From: Flammulina velutipes | Lineage: Eukaryota; Basidiomycota; Agaricomycetes; Agaricales; Physalacriaceae | Assembly (NCBI GenBank): GCA_011800155.1 | Contig: CM022369.1 | Location: 3,720,001-3,784,000, forward strand | Direction of reading: 5' to 3' | Length of the DNA stretch: 64,000 bases | Program-made: the position numbers and the translations under genes | Notes under the pieces: model-generated | Told to the model about the DNA's origin: nothing | The model's input: the letters and a program-made list of their open reading frames with translations, nothing else | The model's database searches: none | Part shown: one piece after another, positions 27,530 to 39,300 of the stretch | Position numbering within the stretch: position 1 is the stretch's first letter | Layout of the letters: every line of letters starts with the position of its first letter

Positions 27530-29945
27530 CCATCACATATATCATACAAAAACGCCGTTGCGATATCCTTCTGAAACCTCTCAATATAAACAAGCAACTC
27601 CTCATCAGGCAGAATGGTCTGGAATCGCCTGGTTCAACTGAGTCCGGAGCTACCCCAAATGTCCTCATCAGCACCACACCACCAAGATACCAACATGGAA
27701 GCAACGCACCCTCAACAAAGCCTTCCTCCTCAGCGCAACTTGGTTAGACAAGCCACTCTTCTCATTACGCGCATGCAGAGCAGCAAGATTCTCTGCAACG
27801 CGTTACGCCTCAGTCAGAACGTCGGCCGGGAGATCAGCCAGTCGAGCAAGGCCCAAGCCTGAAGACATAGCAAGAACAGAGAAGATTCACCGTTAGCCAG
27901 TAGGAGTAAAGTAAGGAGTCCTCAGTCGCGCCATAGTGGGTCAAGCCTTCTGTAGCACCTTCGATTATCCTAGTTCGTCGGTATTCAGTGGTAGGAGGTG
28001 ATAAAGAAAGAAGCTAGGCTCACTTGTGCTGGAACGTTTATGCTGAAGTTGGATTCAGACGGGGGTGTTTTCTATAGGACGGTTATATCGCGGACGCTGA
28101 ACACTCAGTATCAATGTCTCGTTCAACGCGTCTTTCCTCCGCGTGTTCATCTTTTTCTGCAATAAGATTATCAAAATGCTCAAGGAAAAGCGACAAGACA
28201 TACCAATTCCATAAATGAAAACTGCCAGCGTCCCTCGTTAAGAAGGATGGGTGAATCCCAGAGGAAGCTCTCCCTCCAAAGCCAGCCTTTTCGGTGTAAA
28301 CGCGTACCCGGTATCATGTGTAACATGACCGAAGGGTAGTCCGTGCTGCTCTGAGAGTGTAATGCTGAGATTGTAGATATCGCCGACGTTTTCCTCTTGT
28401 ACGTCTCCCGGGTGAAATCCAGCAGAGTTTAGCTCGCCTGAATAAAAGTTAGCGAGTGGTTGCCAAGGATCCAATGACATACCCAGACAGCATAGACACG
28501 AACGTTTACATCCAATGTCGTGCTGCAAATTGCATCAAGAAGGGTGTATGACCACTGATCTGGTAATACCTCGATCAGGAGAGTGTCCTCGTTCATGCTC
28601 TTCCATAATAGCTCATCTATGCGGGTCAGACGGTCGTCCGTAATCATCTATGTATATGGTCAGCGATACCCTTACAACAAGACCAGACAAACACACCTGG
28701 TCGACGTTAGCGAACAACTGGCCCTTACATCCTGCGAGCGCCTCGCGGAGTTGGGGAATGCATTTGACAACATTTCGCAGACTTAGCATTTGAGACGCGC
28801 GAGCTGAAGCGCCTTGATCAAGCAGTGGTTGTTGGCGACAATAGATTCGACCGGAGTAACCACGACGCCATCCTACGCCATCGTGGTAAATGTAAGGTTT
28901 ATGGTACTGTGGAATGCTTGAGCGACACCCAAGAAGAGAACGCTTGGCTTACCCGAAGAGAGACTGCGTCGACTTTTTCAACGCCAAGTTTCCAATGAGC
29001 TCGAGGTTTCTCACAGTCTCCAGGTCGATCATCATCGTACCGTCGACGGGAACGTAGCGTATGAGGAGCGACGCAGCGGCGAATCGTGTATTCATCTTTG
29101 TTTCGGTGTACTTGAACAGTGCTGAGACGGCGGATAGGGCGTAATATCTGGATACAAGTCAGCACGTAGTCGAGGAAAGATATCAACACGAACTTGTTAG
29201 CAACAGAGAGCAATGTCCCAGCGCGCTCGTCGTCTTCGACACAGAGTTGTTGGATGAACTCCAGTCCTGCGTGTATGCATCAACAACGACGTGAAGAAAG
29301 CAGAGAAGTCGGTACGCACCGTTATGCTCGTTCCAGTACCTCCTTTCTATCGGTTCCAACGGCACATTCGGAAACTCTTCCTCGATGAACTCGAGCAGCA
29401 ACGACGTCGACCCCGACCTCTTTCCGGATGGCAGCATCGATGCCTCCGCCGCGCTGAGGAACGTATCCGGTACCAGAATAACAGCTGGACTGTGTATATG
29501 CAGTTGGTGCAGCGTCTTCACATACGTCTGGCAGTCCGCCATCTGCAAGGTCATTCAGTGACGCGTCGACCACGACTGACAAGATACGCGACCTGTACGA
29601 GCATAACGTGCCCAGTGTCCTTGTGCAGCGCTGCCATCCCGACTTCTCTGAAGATGCCTCGTCCTTCGAGCAGAGCGACAACGTAGCTTGCCTCGCGTCA
29701 CACAGACGTCGCCGCATGCAGTCTCCCAGTCGCCGTCGCCGCTCGACTCTGTCCTGTCCATGGTCCTGTCCACGGGCACGTCTGTCCCGTCAACGGGCGG
29801 CGCGACGAGCTCGACGTATTTTTTTTCCATGTCGATTCGGATGATGGTGGTAAGAGAGCAAGAAGGGTACGATCACGTGAAAGAAGTGCAGCGCCACACA
29901 TGGATGACATCAATGAGCGGTGATCACACGCGTCTCGTTCCAGTC
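27530..29945 (-). pseudogene. Decayed partial copy of MSH4
   Basis: This is homologous along its length to the intact MSH4 at 36.4-40.1 kb, including about 80 bp of its upstream flank. Blocks 27530-28095, 28096-28800 and 28830-29945 match 36350-36930, 38150-38890 and 39143-40230. About 1.2 kb that encodes the whole ATPase core (Walker A and B) is deleted, as is about 250 bp near the RLLRSNLL motif. An in-frame TGA interrupts exon 1 where the intact gene has the Arg after TATSV, and the C-terminal exon is frameshifted after LRTQLNQA. It cannot make an MSH4 protein. Confidence 0.9.
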
Positions 29946-30379
29946 ACTCAGATAGCACTCGGAGCCCTTGGATACTGTACTTACAACCCGGGCGGAATAC
30001 TTCATATTGCCGTCGGCGAATCTCTTACTACCAACAGTAGATCTGCTATCGCTATACTAGTTTGCTCCTCGTTTCTTCCTGAGTACCTTGATAACTTGGT
30101 ACCAGCCAACATCTCGCTTTCTCGGTGTGCACGATGCCAGACGATCGAAATCATCTAAGAAAACGAAAAGAAAACAACGCCAAGTTTCAAAACGGAACGA
30201 GATCGAAGTATTGCCTCCGTGGCGGGGTACATCCGAACACCGGCTTCGCTTCTATATCAACGATGGCGTGGGGCACAGTCCTGCTGTGATTGCATATACA
30301 GCTACTGAATCGCAAATCGACTTTTACCGGCAGCTACTGTATGTGGGCTATGCACCGCGATATCCGTTAAAGTCTGCGC
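29946..30379. promoter_or_regulatory. Upstream region of the aspartic protease
   Basis: This begins where the MSH4 duplication ends. An open frame from 30088 overlaps the protease in another frame and is not supported. No clear promoter element is seen. Confidence 0.4.
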
Positions 30380-32170
30380 ATGATCATGGGCCCTGTTTAC
30401 TCACAAATTATGCAACACGTCACTTTTCTGCTCCTTATTGCTATTCCCTCTGCGAGGCTAGTATTTGGAGGACCACTTCACCTCGACGTCACCGCACACT
30501 GGCACCAACGGCGCGCATCCATCGAACTACAAAGCCACCGTGGTGTGATATACACGACGAAGGTATCCCTCGGCGAATCTGGGTCGAGCATGGCAGTTTA
30601 CGATGCTCAACTGGATACTGGAAGGTAATTCAGGCAATGTGGTCGCATATTCGAACACTCAAAATGCGACCGCGGTGTAGCTCGACATTTTGGGTGGCGC
30701 CACCGAGTGGTAAACCAGTTCCCGATGCCTTGCATGCCGGGGCCGAAGCAACAGCGGAATACGTAGATCTCAGGATGAATATTGCAGGCATGCATGTCAC
30801 TCTATTCTCCCTCAACGGACTAACCGTTCGGATAGGACCAGTAAAGACCGCCGACCTCGAATTTGGCGGCTTCACAATCCACGATCAAAGCTTTAGTGCG
30901 CCTTTCATTCAACCTTTTCAAAAATAATGACTCACCGTATCTCGCCGTCTAGTCGAAGCATCCCGAGAAGAAGCCTCCACATTGCCGATATTCGCAATGA
31001 TGGGTCTGGCTCTACAGAAAAATGAGGGAATACTCAACGCAGTACAATCTCGTGTTGGGTACGCCCCACTTCACAGAATCTTTCTGCAAGACGATACTCT
31101 ACCGCATATCATGACGATGCTGCTGGGCCGAACCGTCGGTCCGTATCCCGCCAATGTATGTTGCGCCACATGATCTCAACATGATTTACGCTAGGCTCTG
31201 AAGATTCGTCCGGCGGAACATTCACTGTCGGAACCATTCTGGACGGATACAATTGGATCGAGAGTCAACCAAAGCTCCCAGCCGTCCACGGACGTCACTT
31301 CACGTTCCTCCTTGACGAGGACAGTATAATTGCCCCAGGCCAAAAGGTTGTTTCTGCGAAGACTAAGGTCAAGGCAAGCGGAAACACAGACCCTCACAAG
31401 CTCACCACTTTCCTCGATAGTGGCTTTTCGTTCAACCAGGTTCCGGAGTAAGTTCATTGACGATGGTGGTGGTTGGGTACTGATTATAGCAGAAAGGTAG
31501 CAAAGGCATTCTACTCAGGATACCCCAAGGCAAAGCTCGTTGATATGCAAGCTTTCGGTCCCGTCTGGGTAGTCCCATGTACGCAGGAAGTCGAAATCAC
31601 GTTCAAGATCGGCGGAGAGAAGATTTTCATCCATCCCTTGGACGCAACCTTGTAAGTATACATGCATATATCTTTAGTCTTCGATTAGTAACCCACGTCC
31701 CAGTCATCCAAGCCAGTTCGAAATACAGCTTGAGAATGATATGTGTATAGGATCGGTGAGTCTGAATCTTTGAAGAGTTCTTGGTATCTATGTACTAACT
31801 TGTACATTGTCCTGCCAGTTCCAGCCTATTACCTTCAAAACAAATGATCTGGACATCATTCTTGGAATGCCATTCCGTGAGTAATTCTCCATCCGACTCA
31901 AAGGTCCGAGCGCTAACATCAATCAGTTCGCAACGTCTACACCCTAACGAACTATGGAGACAACATCCTCGGGGATGAAGAGAATCCCGAGTCGGTAAAT
32001 GGGTACACACAGCTGATGGCTAGGACAGACCCAAAGAAAGGTAAGTTCAACTCCGAGCTGGCGTCATGTTACTGAGGATCTTGTCTTTAGCGCACCAAGA
32101 ATTCGAAAAGGTTCGTTGTAAAGGACAGCCTTGTTAATTACCGTATCATAGCAAATAATCAAGCTCGACG
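30380..32170 (+). CDS. A1-family aspartic protease, secreted
   Basis: This is a pepsin-like protease. The start at 30380 (or the third Met at 30410) gives a hydrophobic signal peptide, MQHVTFLLLIAIPSARLVFG. The first catalytic motif is formed by splicing: exon 1 ends GATACTGGAAG at 30624 and exon 2 begins at 30681, giving DTGSSTFWV. The second is LDSG in the segment TTFLDSGFSFNQVPE. The flap-side and C-terminal blocks follow, ending ITFKTNDLDIILGMPFLRN and VYTLTNYGD. There are about nine short exons. The last one or two (AHQEFEK) are small and the stop is not fixed, so the 3' end is approximate. It looks intact. A fragment of a second member lies at 34.3-34.7 kb on the other strand. Confidence 0.82.
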
Positions 32171-32393
32171 AAACTTGAAATAGCGTGAGAAGAACAATCA
32201 TTGGCACAGCCACAATATTTTGTTTCTTTCTTTCTACGGACTCACCACCAATTCAACGACGGACCTTAAGGCTTGTCATTTCACCCAGGCTACAGCAAGA
32301 GAAGACGGAAAATAGCAAACATAATCCTGCGCGATTCCCAGTTAACCCCTGTGTGAGACTTTGCGAGCTCGCTCCGTCGTTTCTCTGCACAAA

Positions 32394-33955
32394 ATGTATC
32401 TGTCGCATTCAAAGGACGACCTTACCGCCAATATGTTCTCTACAGCTCCAGCTATACCTCATCTAAATATACCGTCGCTCCGTCAAGCCCCCAGGTCGGG
32501 CTCGTCCGAGGAACCGCTCAATGAAAATGACAAGACGCCTCCGAGCCGGGGGCGCGAATTCGTTTGCCTCGTCAGAGGAGAGACTGATCTGTCCCACCAA
32601 TATACTCACTTCGTACCCCCTCCCGACGCTCATCACGTCGGAGAACGAGCTGCCATTGTACGTCAATTTCCCGCCTTGTTTTCAGTTGAAACTGACATCA
32701 GCCCTGCCCGCAGCTTGAACTCATCATCCCTAAATGGAGGCTGAGCCATGCCGACTTCACTTTGGAGGACCATGAGAATATGGCCCTGCGTAATTCTCAT
32801 CTCTCTGCCCTTGCTCATCTTCTGACATGTTGCAGTTTCACTTCCAATCCATCGCCACCACGACAGTTATTCTACGATCTTCATATCCGCCTGCCTCCCC
32901 GATACCTTGCTATTGACTGCAAAATGTAGGAAGGACAATTTAGCGCGACAAAGTTAGTGTGTCATTTACTACTCACCGAGGCATCCTTACCCCATCCCAT
33001 AGAACTGATCGACGATGGGCATCTTCACTCTGGCCGTGCCCCTCACGCATACTTTGGGTACGCATTCTCCTGCCCTACTGCTCACATTACAGCCCAACTG
33101 ACCTCTCCGCAGGAACCCACACCACTCGAAAGTTTTCAACGCACATTTGAGCTCGTCGTCCTTCGTCCCTCTCATTTCCTCATCAATGGGGAACCGATGT
33201 CCACATATCGCGATCGTGTACGAGAACATCTTATTACTCCCATCCTGATAGTCTTTTGCGTGACGAGCACAACAATATCTTTCCCCCCCTTTCCGTGTGG
33301 AGTTTGTGATTATCTGAATCCGCTATTCGTCAACCTCGCTGCTGTCCTACGTGTGCGACGTTTCAAAAGGTTGAATGGAGGGAGATTTCCGCCCGCTTTT
33401 CATCAGCACGCTCGTGCGCTCATGGATGCTGTCCTCGCGCTACACGAAGAAATCATATTCACGCCGAAGCCTAACATCCCTGCTCGGGAGCGGTATTTGA
33501 GACTGCTCCGCCTGAGGAACGATGTCAGTGGTGGTGGTGGTGGTGGTGGTGGCAGTGCGGGTGGCGGTGCGGGTGCGGGTGGTGACGAGACTGGTGGCAG
33601 TGGCAATGATCACCCAGTCGGTATGGAGGGCATTGAGTCTGCGGGTTTGCCAGCACAGGGTTCGACGCGACTGCCTCTGTCGCAAAGGATAGCCAGTGGA
33701 GATTTCGATGGAGACGAGTTTGATCAGATTTTTGGGGGGAACAGTTCGTGCCAACACAGTTTCGGACATGAAATCTTACTGATATCTTTTGAAGATTTTC
33801 TGGACCTCCCTGCCCTCTATGATGAGGACGATGACAACGACGACTCTTTCTCCCGCCCGTCGACCCCGGTTATATCCGTCAACGAGAAGATCGAAAGCTG
33901 GCTATTTGATTCGAGCGCTGGTCAGGACTCGAGGGGTTCCAATTGTACCGATTGA
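32394..33955 (+). CDS. Hypothetical protein with weak HNH-nuclease likeness and Gly-rich tract
   Basis: Probable multi-exon gene starting at ATG 32394 (MYLSHSKDDLTANMFSTAPA). The first exon ends in a segment, FVCLVRGETD followed by THFVPPPDAHHV, that is reminiscent of the CxxxG-AHxxP entry of fungal HNH-type proteins. The metal-binding His pairs are not convincing, so this is tentative. Later exons give RTFELVVLRPSHFLINGEP and a final exon with PPAFHQHARALMDAVLALHE, then a (GGT)n-type repeat encoding a Gly-rich tract (33525-33600), then an acidic tail. Splicing between 32940 and 33360 is uncertain. Confidence 0.5.
33530..33600 (+). repeat. GGT/GGC microsatellite inside a coding exon
   Basis: An imperfect GGT repeat encodes GGGGGGGGSAGGGAGAGG. 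Its length probably varies between strains. Confidence 0.8.
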
Positions 33956-34304
33956 CGCGGCCAGCGACCGTATCGCTGCTGCATACGAGACCAGCCAACA
34001 TGTTTTATGAATGATCTCTGAACGAAACAATAGATTGACTGCCGGAGAAGATAAGGTGCGTCCTCCATGTAGATCCTCGGCAACTGGCCATTGAGCCGAA
34101 CAGCGCGCCTTTTGGAATCTGATTCGTCTTTGCATGAAGCAACGAATCAGCAGGGAACAACATCACGGACGACTCAACGAACAAGATGATGACAACGGGA
34201 TGGAAATTAATTCTGTATTATTCTAAATTCATGTATCGTTCTACCCATATTTGTGTCGATTTATCTCTATTTGCACGCCTGACCTCCACAACGTACCTTA
34301 CTGA
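33956..34304. other. Intergenic region
   Basis: Nothing supported here between the hypothetical gene and the protease fragment. Confidence 0.4.
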
Positions 34305-34697
34305 AATCCTCAGATGCTAGAATATCAAGGCCTATCAGCCTCGGAATACAGTGTCGTATCGTTCGAACTAACCTTTTTCGGAATCAGTCCTTCCCAAGAA
34401 CTGCATATACCCATCTTTGGGATTTTCTGTGACGTCTTCACCAAAGTTTGTCAATGCGTACACATTACGGACTGTGGCGTAGGTAAATACTAAGACTCGG
34501 AGGTGAGAGTCTACTCACGGAATGGAGCTCCCAGAATGATGTCAGTCTCCTCCGCTTCAAAGACCATTGGCTGGAACTAGTGGGATCTGTGTATAAGACC
34601 TGGGTCACTGAGAAACAAAAAGAAAGGACTTGCCGCTCCGATGCACATTTTTTGACCATCTTTCACAATTTCGTCATTCTTCAGCTGGCTGGGCTCG
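34305..34697 (-). pseudogene. C-terminal fragment of an A1 aspartic protease
   Basis: Three or four exons line up with the 3' part of the intact protease at 30.4-32.2 kb. They are 34697-34634 (PSQL to MCIGA), 34576-34518 (FQPMVFEAEETDIILGAPF), and from 34471 (LRNVYALTNFGEDVTENPKD). Splice positions match the intact gene, with one GC donor (GCAAGT at 34633-34632) in place of GT. No 5' part with the catalytic DTG exists upstream. Instead the aldo/keto reductase exons run directly into it. It is either a relic or the tail of a chimeric transcript. Confidence 0.78.
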
Positions 34698-34759
34698 CTG
34701 TAAAAGATTTAGAACTGACGGGGGAGCCGGGTGGGAAGCGGGCATACAACGTAGGATCT

Positions 34760-35752
34760 AATACGCTCCACCGCCTCTAGGATCTTGGGGAAGTTCTCCT
34801 TGAAGTATCTAACACGCGATGATGAGCACGATGATCCTTACGCGACGCGATGCAATACCCACTTTGGAACGATCTTGCGGAAATCGCCCTCTTCAAAGTC
34901 GTCTGGGGACTTGTACTGTCCAGTGACTAGGCCTCTCGCCAGAGGAGAGTAGGCTACGATCGTTACGCCGAGCTCTCGGCATGTTTTGAGGAGGTCGTTC
35001 TTCTCAATGTCAAGGACGAAAGGTGAGTATTCGATTTGGAGAGCGGCGATTGGATGAATAGCGTGCGCGCGACGAAGATCATTCGATGAACATTCGGAGA
35101 GCCCGAGGTATTTGACTTTGCCCTGCCTATAGGTAGGTAGAACGAGTTAGAGAAGTAAATGTCGTAGATGAGTGACTTACTTGACAGATTCCGCCATCGC
35201 ACCAACTGTGACTTCGATCGGAGTATTTGGGTCGACGCTATTGGTTATTGGTTAGGTATTCCAGAGCTGAGTGTTGAGATACTACCTACCGGTGCAGATA
35301 GTACAAGTCAACATGGTCAACCTCCAGCCTATCTAAAGACAGTTGTAGCTGTGCTTTCACATACTCTGGATCACCACGAGCCCCTCGGAGTTTAGAAGTG
35401 AAACCGAACTTTGTGGCCAGGAAAATGTCATCTCGTTTACCAGTGCGCTTGAACCTACAAGCATGATGAGGAGAAGACTCCGGCCGTGGATCAAATCAGT
35501 TTTTCATTTTCCGAGAAGAATTTCCGAGTCGCCATAGATATTGGCAGTGTCCCAGTGGCGAGAGTCTTCGTCATACGCTGCGTCAAGGACCTACGAGGCG
35601 GGAGATCAGTTGATTACCGAATATGGAGAGAACAGACAAACTTTGAATCGTTCTTCGTCTGATTCGACAGCGCCATAGTACGCGCTAATGCCCATTGCGC
35701 CGAAACCAATTGGGGCGACAGAGACGTTTCCGATTTTACGAGTGGTGGCCAT
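34760..35752 (-). pseudogene. Aldo/keto reductase, broken
   Basis: This starts MATTRKIGNVSVAPIGFGAM at 35752 and continues through the family landmarks: DTANIYGDSE with the catalytic-region Tyr, [42 protein letters not shown] and [17 protein letters not shown]. After YGDSEILLGK the expected splice donor is gone: the frame reads AAA TGA (stop at 35504-35506) and no GT occurs near. The next exon (FKRTGKRDDIF) follows a normal acceptor. The C-terminal region after KENFPKILEAVERI, including the NADP-binding IPGT segment, is missing and replaced by the protease fragment. I judge it a pseudogene; sequencing error at the donor is the main alternative. Confidence 0.75.
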
Positions 35753-36357
35753 ATTGGATTAAAGCTGTGAATGGTCAATAAGAGTTGACTATTCTCTGTA
35801 TTTTATACTATGAAGGAAGAGTGACGTCGATGGATCGGCCCCAGTCCACGCAAGCCAGCCGCAGATGCTTGCTGACTGAGTATTAGACGAAGTCTCCAAG
35901 CTTATCAAGATAAATAATAAGATTAAGAAGGAAGCTGACATTGCGAAAGCACACTCAGCAGACGTAGTCAGCCACAGGCATCGCAGAGTTCGATATACCG
36001 AATCATGGTTCCTTGTGTTTTGGATTCCAGTTCGGGGCGAAGTATAGAAGTGTAAAGGAAGGGGCGTCGGTGATTGCCGTTGTTAAAAAGCAAGTTAGTC
36101 GAATCATCAACAACTTCATTGCTCTGACTGCAACATCCCTCAAACGCGTGCTTTGCTCTTTACTGCTATGGCATCTCTCCCTATCCCCAGAATACATCGC
36201 TTGTAAAGCGCCACAAACGCAGAAGCGCTGTTTAATCCTGCGCAGAATAGCGGCGGTACACGCTTCCCCGTACAGTACTAGTCATCTATTCATCCATTAT
36301 TCGACAAGCGATGATCCATTCACGACAATCAGAATAAGCAACATCATCCTATCTGCA
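35753..36357. other. Intergenic region between the reductase and MSH4
   Basis: This contains the former reductase promoter (TATTTTATACTATG near 35800). Nothing else is supported. Confidence 0.4.
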
Positions 36358-39300
36358 TCACATCTTATCATACAAAAACGCCTTCGCAATATCCTTCTGG
36401 AACCTCCCAATATACACAAGCAACTCCTCGTCAGGCAACATTGAATGGTCCATTGCCTGGTTTAACTGCGTCCGAAGCTATTCCCCGAACACGCTCATCA
36501 GCACATCCACCACCATAACACTGGCGTGAGAGCAACGCACCCTCAACAAAGCCTTCCTCCTCAGCGCAACCTGGTTAGACAAGCTACTCTTCTCATTACG
36601 CGCATGTAGAGCAGCAAGATTCTCAGCAACACGTTTCGCCTCAGTCAGAACGTCGGCAGGGAGATCAGCAAGTCGAGCAAGGTCTAAGCCTGAGAGTGTA
36701 GCAAGAAGCAGAGACGAGACATCGTTAGCACCAGTAGACAAAGTAAGGAGACCTCAGCCGCGCCATAATGGGTCATATCTTCCGGAGCACCGTCGATGAT
36801 CCTGGAGCGTTAACATTCAGTGGGAGTAGATATTAGCGTAGAGAGGGATCAAGCTCACTTGTACTGGAATGTCATTCCAAAGTTGGATTCGGATGGCCGA
36901 GTTTTCTATATCACGGTTAGGCTGCGCACACGAATAAAGTGGGTCGATAATACATGGACTGAAAGATGAAGACTAAACAGAATGATCAGAGCTGCGCAGA
37001 AGAAACACCATATGTAAGCTCACTTGACGACAGTCGGTTGTCTGGACAGCGTAGTGCTGAGTTCACCGAAATGGCTAGTCGAAAATGTTATAAAAGCTCA
37101 GCAAGATCCAGTCATATCTTACGTCGCAAAGAACACGAAAGACTAACGAAGCTTCAGCGCTTGAGATCGTCGGGCGCTTATGGACAGACCTTCTTCTCGA
37201 TGAGCGCCTCGGCTATGGCATGGGAGATACCAACACCCTCCCGCGGCGATGTTCCACGGCCGAGCTCATCAATGAGGACGAGGGTATTCGGAGTCGCCAG
37301 GCCTGCCGCGAATGTCAGTCAATAATTTCCATCGCTGAACACTGCTTACCTAGGATCATGGCAGACGTCGCCATCTCGCTCGCAAAAGTACTCAGACTTC
37401 TCTCCATATCATCATCGTTCGACAGGCGCGTAAGAAGAGCGTCATGTACCCTGCGAAACTCAAGATCAGCACCAGTATAAAACGGTAACAATTATTGTAC
37501 CGAAAGCTGGCATACTCGACTGGGACGAAACAGCCAGACATTGCCATTACCATCAGCAGTCCTACCTGTCGGAGATACGTGCTCTTGCCTGAATGGATCT
37601 TAGCGTTGATCATGGCCAGGCGGAGGAACAATACCTGACATGCTGTTTGCGCAGTAAGCGCCGGACATTACAAGGATTGGAGGCAAGACTTACTTTGGAC
37701 CTTGCACTATCTGGAAAGAGGAAGAGTCATCACAATACACGTCGTTAGGAACTAATGTTCCAGCGGAGGCCACAGTCTCAAGAATAGGATGTCGCCCCGA
37801 CTTGATAGCCAACGTTCCCGTAAACTCGGGACGTACTGAGAACTATCAGGCAACATAAGTCTGGAGAATACAGCCCGTCTTACCGTAATTCCGCACTTGG
37901 ACAAGTATCAGCCATCGAAACAACAACAAAGAGACAGCAAAACGCACTGATTGATACATGAGCGAATGACCAAAGCATATCAACGAGAGCAATCTACGAA
38001 GGGTTAACGTGTTGCAACGGTAGGTCTACCAGCCACACTCACAGCTTCGGAAGCCTTGTAGAGAGCGCTAACGTCGGTCAAGATTTCACCGACGAGATCT
38101 TGGATAATCCTGGAATAGGTTCAGCAGCGTTCGTGGCAAGGATCCATCACGCCCTACTTGTCGCTGAGTATCAACGTCTCGTCCAGGGCATCTTTCATCC
38201 GCGCATTCATTTTTTTCTGCAAGCATGATATGAAAACCCTTCTTGAAGGACATGCTAAAGGGCATACCAGTTCCATTGACGAAAACTGCCAGCGTCCCTT
38301 TTTGAGAGAAGGATTGATGAATCCCCGAGGAAGCTCCCCCTCCAAGTCCAACTTTTTCAGCGTAAACACGAACCCAGTGTCATGATACACGAGACCGAAT
38401 GATAAGCCATGCTGCTCTGAGAGCGCGATGCTGAGATTGTAAATGTCGCCAACGTTCTCCTTGTACGTCTCCCGAGCGACATCTAGGAGGCGGTTGTAAT
38501 TAGCCTGGATAGTAATCAGTGGCGATTTGACCATACAGGTAATCCCATACCCGGACAGCGTAGACACGGGCGTTCACAGCTCCGATACCATGCTGCGAAT
38601 GGTAGTTAGAGGATTGCATTGCCATCAGCTGCGTAATACCTTGGTCGGGACCGTATCCTCATTCAAGCTCTTCCCGATCAGCTCATCTATGCGGGTCAGA
38701 CGGTCGTCGGTAATCATCTATGTATGTAGTTAGCGATACTTTTCCATGAAGACCGAACAAACCAACCTCGTGAACAATATTAAGCAATTGGGCCTTGCAC
38801 CCCGCAAGCGCGTCACGAAGCTGAGGAATGCACTTGACGATGTTTCGCAGGCTCAGCATCTGGGAAACGCGAGCTGAAGCGCCTTGAGCTGTGGTCGTCG
38901 GCTTCGTTTCGGAGCAAGCCAGCTTGAGAGGGGTTAATCGAGAGTTTTACTGGGACGTGTGCTACATACAGAGACAATGAGCTTGTCGAAATCCATCTTG
39001 TTCATTGGCTTCAAAGCCGCTTTGACATCCGTAAAAGCGTCTTCACTTTGAACGAATTCTAGTACTGTCATCAGCTCAGAACCAAGCAATGGGATATGTC
39101 AATACCATCAACCACGTCCAGACGAGCCTCGATACCACTCTGTCCAGTGATTGGCGACAATAGATTCGATCGCAGGAGCCGCGACGCCATCGTGGTAAAC
39201 GTATGGTTTATGGTACTGTGGAAAGCCTGAGCGACGCCCAAGAAGATAATTCTTGGCTTACCCGAAGAGAGAATGCGCCGACTTTTTCGACGCCATGTTC

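Noticed and set aside
30088..30927. 279-codon open frame over the protease 5' end
   Set aside because: The protease active site DTGS appears only when the intron 30625-30680 is removed; the long frame reads through it out of phase upstream.
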